Assembly: GCF_947507565.1 (NCBI RefSeq)
Contig: NC_089179.1
Location: 372,001 to 436,000 of the forward strand
Direction: 5' to 3'
Source of the DNA: Oscarella lobularis
Lineage: Eukaryota > Porifera > Homoscleromorpha > Homosclerophorida > Oscarellidae
Length of the DNA stretch: 64,000 bases
Part shown: piece after piece, positions 53,124-64,000 of the stretch
Layout: each line of letters begins with the position of its first letter
Position numbering within the stretch: position 1 is the first letter of the stretch
The notes under the pieces: generated by a model
Told to the model about the DNA's origin: nothing
What the model saw: the letters and a program-made list of their open reading frames with translations, nothing else
Database searches by the model: none
Position numbers and translations under genes: made by a program

Positions 53124-56100
53124 ATGGCTAGCCTCTGGGAATTGGAACGAGAACCGCCCATGAAAGCGCAGCGGCCGTCTTCGGCGCGAACGCAACGGGC
53201 TGAACACGTTCTAACGAACGTTTTCAAAGACATTCTATCGAACGACGGCATAGATCCGACAAAGATCAAGCGTCTGATTGTCACCCAAACAGAAGAGCCC
53301 GGCTATCATCGAAGATACGTTAGCCAGCTAAAAAACGTAAGAAAAAGAGCGAGAAAGCCGTATACTTACGGTCACGTAAACTGTGTTTTCAGATCGAGGA
53401 CGAGCGCGAAAAGAAGCTCAAAGAGCTGGCGCACGTCGAAAATCATTTGATGCAAGCGTACGCTTTAGCGACGGTTGCCGACGAAAAACGATTAACGCAC
53501 GCAACTCGAGATTGCGAGAATTTTTCTAGCTTGGGATTGCCTTCGAGTAATTTGGGCGAAAGAAACGCGATGACGTCAAAAATATTGAAATAATTTTTCA
53601 TAGGCGAATTTTCTCTCGCGTCGCATTTGAACGAAGATCTTCTTCGACGTCATCACTTGGTAACGTTGTCGTCGATTTTGAAACAGCCACAGCCAAAGGA
53701 GGAGAAGCCGACCGGTAAAAAAAGACGTTTTTATATTAGTACTGTTTATAATTGGCTACATAGTTCCAGCTGTACCGCGTTATGCTCAACCTACAAACAC
53801 GTCAAAAAATCACGAAAAAATTCGCGGTACGACTGCGACAAGAATTGAATCGAGTGGTGCGAAAATTAAGGTAGAACGAAGTCGCTATCTCGAGAGTGTT
53901 TGAGAAAAATCCTTTACTCCTTTACTCTCATTAGCCAGTGGCGTGGAAAGACACATTAGGTTCAAATGATCGACAGGAGGGAAGGGCTCTGTTAGCTCAG
54001 CTCGAACGCAAGGCCACGTACAAGAGAAATCCGCGATTCGCTGCCTCTTCGGTGGAGTCCGGTCTCGTTGATCCCACTACTTTTGTTGCTGAGCCTGCAG
54101 TGGTTTCTTTTGATGACTACTCTCCGGGGCAGTACTATCAGGTTGTTGTGGAGTCGAGTGGATGCTTTTACGCTAACCTTTTCTTTATCTGCAGCAAGTT
54201 GTCAAGGTTAGAAATGTGAGTCAGATTAGTCAACAGCTTCGTGTCATTCCTCCGGCTACACCGCACTTTTCCATCAGTTCCAGTAAGCCGATTAACGTAG
54301 TTTAGTTTTTGAGGAGACTCTTTTTTGAAGGTGAATTTCCTGGTGAAAAAGGCATCGTGGCACCCGGTCTTTTCTTTTCGTTTACCATCACTTTTGCTCC
54401 CAATTCTCTCGCCGATTTTGATGATCACGTCAAGGCAAGCTCCTTATTCAACAACAATGACGATGAGACTTCTATTTCAGATTCAAATGCCAAATGGGAA
54501 TAGTCTGATTGTTGGTCTCGAAGGAAAAAGACTCGCGCCTAGTCTCTCATGTATGCCTTTGTATCTTTTCACTGGGGCAATCCTTGCTATCTAGTATCCT
54601 TTAGTGCCAACGAATTTGGATTGCGGTTATTGCCTTGTGGGTGGACGAAAAATTGTGGAAATTGAATGCTGTAATACCGGAGGAAAGGGAAAGTTTCGCG
54701 TTTTGCCTGGAACAGCCTCTCCGTCTGATGAATTCATGGTATGTACTGGACTTTGCGAGTCAAAGCGACAAGGATCTTTTCTAGGACTTTGGCTACGTTA
54801 TGCTACCTCCGTTTGAATTTCAACCGGCGTGTTTTGAGCTGAAACGAAAGGAATCTGTTGTGATAAAGGTACGGAATAGCCAAAATTGTTCCCCTGGTTT
54901 AGCGATTGAAATTTAGATTATATTCACTTCGATGTCACTTGGAAAGCATTTCCAATCGATCAAAATCGTCACAGACGGCAATCACGTCAGAGAGCATCTA
55001 ATCAACGGTAATCCCTGAAAAAATAGACGTCAAAATTTAGCCGAATAAAAAGTCGACAGGAGTGTGCGAAGAAGCAATCGTATCTTTCGCCAATCCTGAA
55101 GACTCAGACATAGTCTTTCCTCATCAGAATCCAACGGGTGTCGACCAAAGAGTCATATCCGTGACGAATCACTGGTCAGTGCGGAGAAGCGCCAACTTAT
55201 TATTTTTGATTACCTGTTTCCTTTAGTCACGTCGATCTGCCGTTCTATTGGCTGTTGACTGTCCCTCCTTGCGTCCAGCCGGACGTGTCGCACATTCCCG
55301 GCGCGAAGGAGAGACCTTTCCACAACGTGTTTTCCGCCATGAAAGACACGTCTCTCGTCTTTTCTCTGTCTCCCCAGAGGGGTACACTATCCGGTCTAGA
55401 AACGATGCAAGCGATTGTCTCATTCCAGCCCAACGACGTTAGTAATAGATAATAGAATACGTCACTTGATAATACTAATAATTTTCTCGTTTCCAGGTTG
55501 GGGTCTTTTGTAGTGTAGCTAGTCTCGTGTTAGAGAACGTTCCCGAAGTGGTTTCTGACGATAAGGCTGTGACGAATCAGACTATCGATGTTGCATCTCT
55601 ATTTCAGAGGCAGGCGTTGGAGATTCATTTGAAGGGAGTTTGCCACGTGAGTCATGCACTCAAAATCGCTTTTGTGACTGAGATCGTTTCCACAATGAAG
55701 GATTTTAATGTCGAGGCTGTTCCTCCTGTAATTCACATTCCCCGACGACTTCTAAGGAGCGAAGAGCATCGATTCCAATTCAAGGTTTGAAAGAGATAGA
55801 CGAGAGAATGAAAAGAGGTTGTTATTCAAGTTGGGCAGTTGATAAACGGAAGCTATTCGAGCGTTTCGTTCGATTGGAACCCAGTCGATCATCCTCACGC
55901 ACTATCGGTTGAACCGGCCACGGGAACTATAAGTCCGCGTTACCCTGCAACATCAGAAAGTCTCGATTATTTTTTCCTCAAAGGTTGCGGTGGAGAACGC
56001 GTACTGGAACTGGTGTTGTGCCCTGGCCCCTCGGGATTCCAAATAGCCACCGCGTTGACTTGCATAATATCCAGCAAACATCGCGTTGTCCTTCCTGTTC

Positions 56101-59100
56101 ATGCAGAAGTCAAGGTACAGAGCAATCAATATGATTCTTGATTAATTCGTCTTTTTTTCTCTCCAAGGGGTCCGATGTTCGCATCGACTTGGCGTCTTTG
56201 TCCTTTGGGTTGGTGCGAATGGGCGAATCGGCTACAGTCGACGTACCTCTGCGAAATACGTCGTCGGCCCCGGCTCATTTTCATCTGGAGCAGTATCGAG
56301 AACAGGTAAGCGGCGTACGAAATATCTCTCCCGTCTTATTCAACGCCGCGCTGCCGAAAGATCTCCGAAGTGAGCTTTTGTCCACAAGACGGAGACATTC
56401 CTCCTTACGGGGAGATTGTCAGTAAAGCGACATATAAACCGAACCTCCGCAGAGAATTCTCATCTGTTGCTCGACTGTCAATTCAAGGCGGCGAGAACCA
56501 GTGAGAAAAATATTAGGATGGCGGCGAAATTTTAATTAATTTCCTTTCGAGATTTCTTACGATGCGTGGTTTGGCTCAGGCGCCGTCGGCCTGCCTCGAT
56601 TTCTCCTCCGTTTATTTTGATGAACTGTTTCTCGGCGTGCCGTCGTCGAGCGAGCTCACGCTTCACAATCGGACGCTACTTTCGACGACGTTTCATTGGA
56701 TGCCTGTTAGCAGCTGCAACGTTCTTTTGAAACGCGAATAAGATCGTCGCTTTTCCATCGTAGGTTCAGGGAGAAGATAGTTCGTTTTGTGACGTCAGAA
56801 TCAGTCCTTCCTTTGGCGAACTTTCGCCGGGGGAAGCGAAAACGATTGTATTGTCAGTGATACCGTCTCAAGTGGTGAGATAAAAAACTTAGATAAATAA
56901 AGAGTTAAACACGTTTTCTTACAGAGACCGATTGACGATTTATTTGTATCGTGCAGCGTGGAAGGAATGCCAGAAGGTCCCCTATACGTTTCCATCGCAG
57001 CCAACGTATCCGACCTAACCGTTTCGTACGCGACACCAATGCCCGCGCAAATTGACGAGTAAATACTGAAGGTAGATCTCTGGATTTTTTCACGTTTTCC
57101 AATCAAGGGCTTCTATCGTTTTTGACAATTCTTTGGGACTGGAGTTCGCTTGCGAATGCTGCCAACCGGATTCCCAGCAGCGAATCGTCGTCATAAGAAA
57201 CAATTCGGCAATCGCATCGTCCTTCACAGTGGAACCCGAAATTCTTCGGGCCGCTTTACCGAAACAGCAAACGTCGCCTGCCGGACAACATCGACCACTT
57301 CTCTCGCGAACTCCCAATCTGACAGATCCCATAAGCAAAATTCCGGACAAAAGTCAAGAAGGTACCCAGTACTCTCCAAAATGAACAGACCTTGCTCTTA
57401 AATTCATAATTTTCAAGATGTTTCTCGTCAGTATTTGTCGTCCGGTCACGGTGCCGTCGTCTTGATCGAGCCGTCTTCCGGACAACTTGCGCCCTTCGCC
57501 GAATGCCAAGTCGTCGTCTCCGCGTACGCCGACATGTGGGGACACTACACCGATCACATCACATTCGCGGTAATAAAACGCATGCATAAAGGTTCTTATT
57601 CTTGTGTTGAAGGGTATATGGGCTACATACAGGTTGTTGGCGTTCCCGATCCATTTCGAATTCCTCTCTCCGTCGACGCCATCGGTTCGCCGCTGTCGTT
57701 TCTCATCGGCGGAAGGAGTATCCAGGACGACGATTATCCCACGCTGAGGTCAGATTATTTATTGAAAGTAGGATCTGCAACTATTTTGCTAAATCAGGTT
57801 TGGAGCTCACGTACCGCAGGACGATCCGATTAAAAGGAGCGTTCGAATTAAAAATAGGGGGCCAACAGGTACGTTCAATATTCGTTAATTAATCAAACGA
57901 CCAATCGCGACGATCTATTTCAGATATTCGTCTTGATTGGTCTATGTTTTCGACGTCTGATTCTGCGTTTGACGATCAATTAATTGACATGAATTTTTGG
58001 CTCGGTGATCCGTTTCCGCTCGTTCTTCCCAGTGGAAAAGCCGTCGAAAGTGTCGCAAGTCTCGACAATGATCTCCTACGCGTCGACGTCAAGAACCACG
58101 AAGGAAACAAAGACGCTGACCTTCCTTTCACTGTCGAGCCAAAGCAGATGGTACAGCCGGACAGGAAAGCTTCATCAATATTATTTATTTGCTCTTTGTT
58201 GACTAGACGGTTGCCGCTCGAAGCCAAGCCATTGTCCAAGTTAGTTTTAGCACGCGATTGGAGTCCGACTCGAAGGCTTTTTCGACCTGCTTCGACGCAT
58301 TTTCGCTGGCTCATTGTAACATTGACAAAGAGGTGCGTGCATGTAATGTATAGGCATGCATGGCGCTCTGATCCCATATAGGACCCCGCGTGGGTGAAGA
58401 GACGCCGGGGAGTCGACGTTGTTCCACTGAAATTAGGAATAACGGGAGAAATTCGCCAAGCTTGGTACGTATTGAAGTAAAAACTTTTAAATTTTGGGGA
58501 TGATCCTTTCTTAGGTTGGACGTGGAGGCTGATGATGATGAGGGACTTGTATTCGAGGCTCTAGCAAGTGATCTGCTAAAGGAAGATCAGGTAGGATTGC
58601 CGGAATTTCTGCTGAGCTCAGCTGACGCTCGTATTTCAGTTGGCCAAGCAGGTCATGAAAGTCCATTCTATCAAACTGAGAAATTCGAATCCTAATTCGT
58701 TGACATTCACTCTGGCGTCCGATGCACCCTTTAGGATCGTCAACCGAGACCAACTGGGCGGAAGTGAGCCGATTACGGTTCGATCGCAAGCAAGCATTAA
58801 AGTACGGCGTCAACGAATTCATTTCTTGAGCGCGTCCGCTCATTTATTGGTACAGGTTCGACTCGGATTTTTATTTACATCAGAAACACTCGAAAACGTT
58901 AAAGAAATTAGAAACGGAGTCGTTCTACCCGGCTATCAATTTGAGTCAGACTGGCTTCAAATAGGCAAAAGACTCTGCATATCATACAGCAACAAAACAG
59001 TACAGGTAACGAGATAAAAAAGATTGCTTCTTCCCGTTTGCTTAATTCTTTTCTAGGACTTGGATTTGCAAGCACGCGTCGCAATTCCGCACTTGGAGCT

Positions 59101-59503
59101 ATCCCAACGACGCGTCGACTTCGGCGTTGTCCTCGTAGGCGAAACCCAACCCAGCACGATCTCGCTGTGGAACGCGAGTCTCAGCGACAGCCAATGGACG
59201 CTGGCTCCCGTCGAAAGCAACGCCGCATTCCAATGCAGCCCGTCTCAGGGAACACTGGAGGGCCACAGGACGAACGTGAGTGCAAATAAAGCCGCGCTGA
59301 CGTTTCACTTCACGCCCAGGTACACAGGGGAGAAAGAGAGTGGTGTTGGATATATATTATTATGCTTTTTTAGTGCGGAGGGATACACAACGGCTAAGTA
59401 CGTTGTAAGTGGCATGTTGACGGAACAGCCACTACTGATTGAACTCGAAGGCCGAGGCTCGTACGATGAGACATACAGTCGTCCAATAACGAAAACGAAA
59501 TAA
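53124..59503 (+). CDS. DLEC1: DLEC1 (CFAP81), ciliary ASH/MSP-domain protein
   Basis: Axonemal protein made of repeated ASH/MSP-type immunoglobulin-like domains, found in motile cilia. About 30 exons. The N-terminal part (MASLWELEREPP; LLRRHHLVTLSSILK) matches the DLEC1 head with its LLRKHHL motif. Next come LLAQLERKATYKRNPRFAA, LDCGYCLVGGRKIVEIEC, MWGHYTDHITF, DVRIDLASLSFGLVRMGES, VRLGFLF-type strands and, near the end, RRVDFGVVLVGETQPSTISL. The C-terminus LEGRGSYDETYSRP is the family's end signature. The predicted length of about 1,600-1,700 residues agrees with vertebrate DLEC1. The TAA stop is embedded in AATAAA (59499-59504). Confidence 0.9.
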
Positions 59504-59638
59504 ACCAAATATTTGTCAGTAAGTTTTATGTAAAAAATAGGATTGTATCATATTTTCACGACGTCCGATGAATGGCAACGGAACCGTAGTCGGGCTTCTT
59601 ACCTCCTCCCCGTCTAGAACAGGCGAAAAGTTATTTAC

Positions 59639-59900
59639 TTATAGGAATGCGTCTTTCTCGTACAACGTCTGCGATCGAGATCGCAACGATTGGTCGCCGT
59701 GAATTTGGACGGATCGCTTGGTTGGTTTATAGACGAATGCGATGCCAAGGAACAGCAAAAGGGCGAGACACAGTGCTATAGGAATCGTCAACGCTGGAAA
59801 AGATGAAAATAATGCACGGTAAGAAGACAGCGGTTTCTGAACCTAAATTTGGACAGAGATTGTCCCGAGGATTGGTCGAATTGTTGTCCTTGCACGTCAT
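59639..59900 (-). CDS. 70-residue single-pass membrane microprotein
   Basis: Two exons on the minus strand, joined across gttcag..ttccag (about 59794-59844), encode about 70 residues. They start MTCKDNNSTNPRDNLCPNL, pass through one hydrophobic helix (LTIPIALCLALLLFLGIAFVY) and end with a basic, Ser/Gln-rich tail terminating YEKDAFL. The first 19 residues contain an N-glycosylation sequon (NNST), fitting a short extracellular or lumenal N-terminus (type III topology). I do not recognise the family. It is divergent from NSRP1 with 35 bp between start codons, which supports a real gene. Confidence 0.6.
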
Positions 59901-59935
59901 TAGGATTATCCGGGCGGTTTACCGTAACTCGGAAA

Positions 59936-61260
59936 ATGGCGAAACAGTGCGTTTTGAGCTATCGCGGCGCTCTTTTCGTCTTTTTATATCCTATTTCAGG
60001 TACGGTCTTATACTGAAGAAAAAGAAAGCGGTCGTGAGGCCCCCTTTTCAGCGACCGAACATTTTCGGCGACGATTCGGGCGACGAAGGCGTGCGTACAA
60101 ACCCGAATTCGTTCTAGTAATTGATCGCTAATCGAAAGCATCTAACAGGATGCCGCCAAGGCGAAAGCCTTAGTGAACGAGACGGTACGACGAGAATCGG
60201 CGAAAAATCTACAAAGCAAACAGGTAAGAGACGAGAATTTGATTTTGAGACCAATTTTAGGACGTTTTTCCTGCCGTGTGCTTCAGGTGCAGAGGGAAAT
60301 GATGAAAGCGTTGAATGACGATCCGACGATTTATGATTACGACGGAATTTATGACGCAATGCAGGAAAAGAAGAAGGCTGGACTGTCGAGCAGACTGGAA
60401 AAGGATAAGAAGGTATTCAATTAGAAAAACTGCACGATTCAATAGTTGGGCGCTCCTTTTTTTTTCTAGCCGAAGTATATTGAGAAGTTGAAGAGAGCAG
60501 CGGAGAAAAGAAAGATTGACTACGAGAGGATGGTTGAGAGAAAGGCACAAAGAGAACGAGAAAAAGAAGGGGACGAATTCGACGACAAAGAAGCATTCGT
60601 CACTACAGCGTAAATTACACCAAAATCTCAAGACCCTATAGGCATCTCTCTTTAGGTATAAGGAAAAAATGAAGCGGCTGGCCGAGGAGGAGGAAAAGGA
60701 GAAGAAGAAAGATGCCGTAGAAGGTAGGAGAATTATTCGATGATACTAATTATTAATTAATCAGTGCTCCGTCTCCATGTACAGCGGCTAATGATGTCAT
60801 GAAGCAGCGCGATCTCAGTCGATTCTATCACAACCTTCTGCAGCAAAACGTCTCCAAGGGAGCATACAACGTCCAAGGAGCCGAAGATAGAAAAGACACA
60901 GAAAAAGAAAAGCGGACCGAAGACGTCAAGGAATCGAGTGCCGCTGAAAAAAACAGACCACAGGAACCACCACCACCACTTGAAAGGTTGCCAGACAAGT
61001 CAAACAGTGACCATGGAAGCGACGACGAAAGTGACCGAAATTCAACTAAGGATGATGACGAAGAGCCCCAACGTGACGTCCAAAGGACTCCTTCTCCTTC
61101 TCCTCCTCCTCTTCCTCCTCCTCCAGCCCCACCTGAGCCAGAGCCAGCCAATCCAAAAAAGATCGCGCGGCGCAACACGGATACGTCCGTATCCGCTGCG
61201 CGCGAACGATATCTCGCTAGAAAACAAGCTACTGTTGCTAATGACTCTGCCCCCTCGTAA
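59936..61260 (+). CDS. NSRP1: Nuclear speckle splicing regulatory protein 1 (NSRP1/CCDC55)
   Basis: Nuclear speckle protein that modulates alternative splicing. A tiny first exon (59936-59946, MAKQ) splices to YGLILKKKKAVVRPPFQRP, matching the NSRP1 N-terminus (YGLILPKK). Following exons give NIFGDDSGDEG, a helix LNDDPTIYDYDGIYDAMQ, KPKYIEKLKRAAEKRKIDYE, EGDEFDDKEAFVTTAYKEKM and QRDLSRFYHNLLQQNVS, all in the family order. The C-terminal part is an acidic and Pro-rich low-complexity stretch (about 60960-61150) in place of the vertebrate RS-like region, and ends with SAARERYLARKQ, the conserved terminal motif. About 310 residues; shorter than vertebrate NSRP1 because the RS/ER region is reduced. 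Confidence 0.9.
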
Positions 61261-61450
61261 GCGAATTGAATTAGCCGCGTGGCAACGTGCCACTTTGTTG
61301 TTACCGCACGCTCATTGGTCAAAACCTCCCGCTTATTTCGCTGCATTCGTTTTCTCCGTTTCTTGGTTGGTACAACGACCGCGTCGTTGCGCCGCGCCTT
61401 CTCGCAGTTTGCGTGCGCGTGTGTGTAAACGAGCGCGCTCGACTCTCGTG

Positions 61451-63213
61451 ATGAATCAAGTGGAATTGGAGAAGATCGTCAAGCGATCGCTTCTCGACGC
61501 TGCCGCGCGATCGATCGAAAGTTCAAGTGGCGGCGGCGGCGACGGAGACGATGTCGTCGAGACGGCGCTACGCGACGAACTCGAACGACGCGAACGCGAT
61601 CTTATTCTCGCCGGCGAAATCGGCACCGCTCTGCTCGAAGCGAATCGCGCTCTACAGGAAACGAAAGCCGAATTGCAGGACGAATGCGCTCGACTTCAGA
61701 AGGTACTGTACGCGATCACTCGCGTGCACTTCGCTTGGCCCGCCTCCCGAACACACGCCCCTCGAAACTCCTATCGCGACCCATTTCGACCCCGTGTGCG
61801 CTCGTTTTGATACCCAATCGCTGTTCTAGCGTTTTTGTTGTTAAATAGATTAGATTCGCTTGTTAGAGCGCTTAGAGAACGTCGTTCTTTCGCGTTTTTC
61901 GTCCAGGAGGCGTTGTCGTTTCTTATCTATTCATTTCCGGGGGGTGACGTGTTTTTTTTCGTTTCGCGCAGGAAGTCGAGCGCGAACGAGTCGACGGACA
62001 ACGACGACTGACCGAGTATTCGTTCGACGTGCAGCGCGATCTCCAACAACTCGAATGCGACGCACGTCAGCTCAAGGCGACTCTCGACGCCGAGCGCAAG
62101 AGCCACGAAACGAAGCAGAATCGACTCAAGTCGTGCGCCAATGCGCTTCGCGACGAGAACGAGCGACTCCAGGAAGAATTAGCGAGTGTAAGTCATTTTC
62201 CCGGGGAGGAGTACGTGCGCGGGCTGACAGCAGCGCGGGGGCGCGGTTTTCTTTGTTGCGCAGGTCGTCGACATGCAGAGACGCGATAAGGCGAGATTTC
62301 AATGGCAAACGTTGGAATTGCAGCGCGCGGAGAAGGACGTCGACGAAATGCGTTCGGAATTGGAGACGCTGGAGAAAAATGTTTGTGATTGCGTGGGCGT
62401 GGGAGTGCGAGGCATTTTGGAGGTGGTTCTCTTTAGAATGCGGATCTCCTTGAAGCCAAGTTGGCATTGGAGGAGGACTTAAGTGCGTGCGACGACGAAC
62501 GCGATCGATTCTCTCGACGCGTTAAAGAGTTAGAGTCCCAGGTGGTCGAAGGTGGAGAGGAACGAGATGAGCATAGAGCTAAGGTGGCAGCATCGACGTC
62601 ATTTTTCAATTGTAATAATTATTTGCTTCTGTAGATTTTGGCTCTCACTGTCGAGCTCAACGAGACTCGGCAAATGCGGAAGGAGTTGAATGAGAAGCTC
62701 GACGAACAGATTCTTCAGGTTTGAATGACGGTCGGGTTTTAGTTATTTTTCTTTATGATTTTTTTGCGCTTAGAATTCGCTTTCCAAACTGGATTGCATT
62801 GACGGATCTCTCAAGGCCGAAATAGAGCTGAGCTCCCTAGACGATAATGATGCGGCTCTGAGAGAGGAGAGGGACAGACTTAAAGAAACGTTGGTTCTTT
62901 GTCATCAGGCACTGTAATACCTTACGTTTTATTTTAGAAATTTAACTCTGCAGAGTGAATTGGAGAATCTTGGGCAGGAAGTGAAGCAGATGGAATCTCA
63001 GTTATTAGTTGTAGTACAGCAGAAGCTTGACTTGACGCAACAGTTAGAAGCGTGGCAGGTCAGTTTTCAGATGGTTTGCACTAGCATTCTAGTTACCTTG
63101 ATTCATAGAATGATATGGCCTGTATGGTAAGAGAACAAGTGCGCAGACGACTTGACCAGCAATGTGGTCAAAAGAAAAGACGAAACTCCTCTGTCGGGAG
63201 AGAAAATCAATGA
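61451..63213 (+). CDS. BICDL1: BICD-family-like dynein adaptor (BICDL/BICDR)
   Basis: Coiled-coil cargo adaptor for dynein-dynactin. First exon 61451-61702 contains RDLILAGEIGTALLEANRAL, close to the CC1 box that binds dynein light intermediate chain (A/G-x-x-G core). It is followed by continuous coiled coil over exons at about 61972-62187, 62264-62381, 62439-62583, 62636-62718, 62774-62907, 62939-63058 and 63111-63213. The terminal LDLTQQLEAWQNDMACMVRE block resembles the second conserved segment of BICD-like adaptors. The protein ends SVGRENQ, about 400 residues, within the BICDR size range. Assignment to BICDL1 versus BICDL2 is not possible; Spindly-like or TRAK-like identity is less likely given the C-terminal block. 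Confidence 0.72.
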
Positions 63214-64000
63214 AATCGCTACTGATGGTATGTAAGCCGTTTTTATTTCATGTATTTATATTGCCAATACTTTCCAAAAACTCTTGGAATTTTTAGAACG
63301 TTTAATCTAGTAGACTTGCACGCCTTTGCGTTGCCAGCTTTCCAAGTGTATCCGAGTAGGGTAAACGGCTTTTTGTCGTTCTTGCTCAAAAAGCCGGTCA
63401 TCCTATAACATACGGGCATGTCCTAAATTCAATAGTTTTTGTTGTCCTTCGCTAACGAGAGCTCAGACGTCTCCTCACGTTCGTTTGTCGTCACGCCGAC
63501 AGTCCTATGGAAGGAGCTTGTTGTTGCTTTGCTGCCCGGTCTTCGCTCCGTTCTGGACCCCGGGAGAGGACCTCAGACGTCGGACTGAGTTTTACTCGTC
63601 TCCTCACGTTCGTTTGTCGTCGCTACGCCGACAGGCCTATGGAAGGAGCTTGTTGGCGCTCCACTTCTCGGTCTTCGCTCCGTTCTGGACCGCGGGACCT
63701 CAGACGTCGGACTGAATTTCACTCTGCATCGCGTTCTTATTGAATAGGCTTCGTTGGATCGTCGTTGGATCTTGCAGTGAGTTTTGGTAGAAGGGACTGC
63801 TGACGTCTTTCCTTAGGTGCACGGCTTTGCATTTCAACTCTGAGCCAAGCGTATGAAGAGGCTCTGCCACAGATGGAGCTTGTCTCGATGCCGTGCTAAA
63901 ATCCCTTGGAATCACGGTGGCGACCTCCTTGTTTCTGGATGGTCGGCAAATCCACTCCCAAGGGCCTCCGAGGCCAAGGAGGTTAAAGAGGCTTTACCTC
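63214..64000. other. Non-coding 3' region with a tandem repeat
   Basis: No coding exon that I can support. Apart from the 129-bp tandem repeat (63471-63720) the stretch shows only short open frames and mixed composition. It probably includes the BICD-like 3' flank and the start of the next intergenic region or repeat family. Confidence 0.5.
63471..63720 (+). repeat. Two-unit 129-bp tandem repeat
   Basis: Unit 1 starts ctcctcacgttcgtttgtcg at 63471, unit 2 at 63600, with about 90% similarity. Both units contain tatggaaggagcttgttg, cggtcttcgctccgttctgg and cctcagacgtcggactga. No coding or RNA family recognised. Confidence 0.88.

Noticed and set aside
1-64000. CRISPR arrays, bacterial operons, rRNA or tRNA genes
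   Set aside because: None seen. Introns, AATAAA signals and animal-type genes show a eukaryotic nuclear locus; the only arrays are coding minisatellites and simple repeats. A tRNA scan with a covariance model was not possible here.

Overview
The window looks like nuclear DNA of an early-branching animal, most probably a sponge. The genes are clear orthologues of animal genes, including AKAP10, HECTD4, RNF20/40, BRAP, DLEC1, EFCAB9, NSRP1 and tyrosylprotein sulfotransferase. They are split by many very short GT..AG introns, mostly about 25-100 nt. Intergenic spaces are tens of bases, and there are sponge-style multi-SRCR receptors. Assignment to a homoscleromorph sponge such as Oscarella is inference from this compactness and not shown by the sequence.

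Layout, left to right. An organic-anion transporter (SLCO, +, 5' end outside the window) is followed by the divergent pair EFCAB9 (-)/PHYHD1-like dioxygenase (+). Next comes AKAP10 (-), then a type II membrane collagen/SRCR scavenger-receptor-like gene (-). A 5.3-kb segment (5272-10569) carrying the 5' part of AKAP10 and the whole SRCR gene is repeated in tandem (10570-15857), followed by a GPCR-like gene (-) with a break in frame. Tyrosylprotein sulfotransferase (TPST, +) starts 41 bp from the GPCR start.

From 17.8 to 27.2 kb lies a second, more complex duplication. Its unit runs from the TPST 3' end through an unfamiliar coiled, repeat-bearing gene to the HECTD4 5' exons. The junction fuses HECTD4 exons 1-4 in frame to the TPST C-terminus. 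The repeat-bearing gene is present as two intact copies and one dead copy. A 5'-truncated LINE, a GACA microsatellite and two oppositely oriented copies of a ~0.7-kb interspersed repeat sit in the same region.

From 26 kb onward the region is ordinary and dense: full-length HECTD4 (+), cyclin H (-)/RAD51D (+), serine racemase (-)/RNF20-40 (+), a rhodanese protein (-)/uncharacterised basic protein (+), BRAP (-)/DLEC1 (+), a 70-residue membrane protein (-)/NSRP1 (+), and a BICD-like dynein adaptor (+). Seven head-to-head pairs have start codons only about 21-93 bp apart, and most convergent neighbours are separated by 44-190 bp. The last 0.8 kb has no recognised gene but holds a 129-bp tandem repeat.

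The genes do not form one pathway. Themes that recur are cilium/flagellum (EFCAB9, DLEC1, with an RFX-type X-box before DLEC1), ubiquitin ligation (HECTD4, RNF20/40, BRAP) and microtubule or kinase scaffolding (AKAP10, BICD-like). The most unusual content is the pair of tandem duplications, the in-frame chimera, the diverging SRCR paralogues and the 7-/4-residue repeat gene family.
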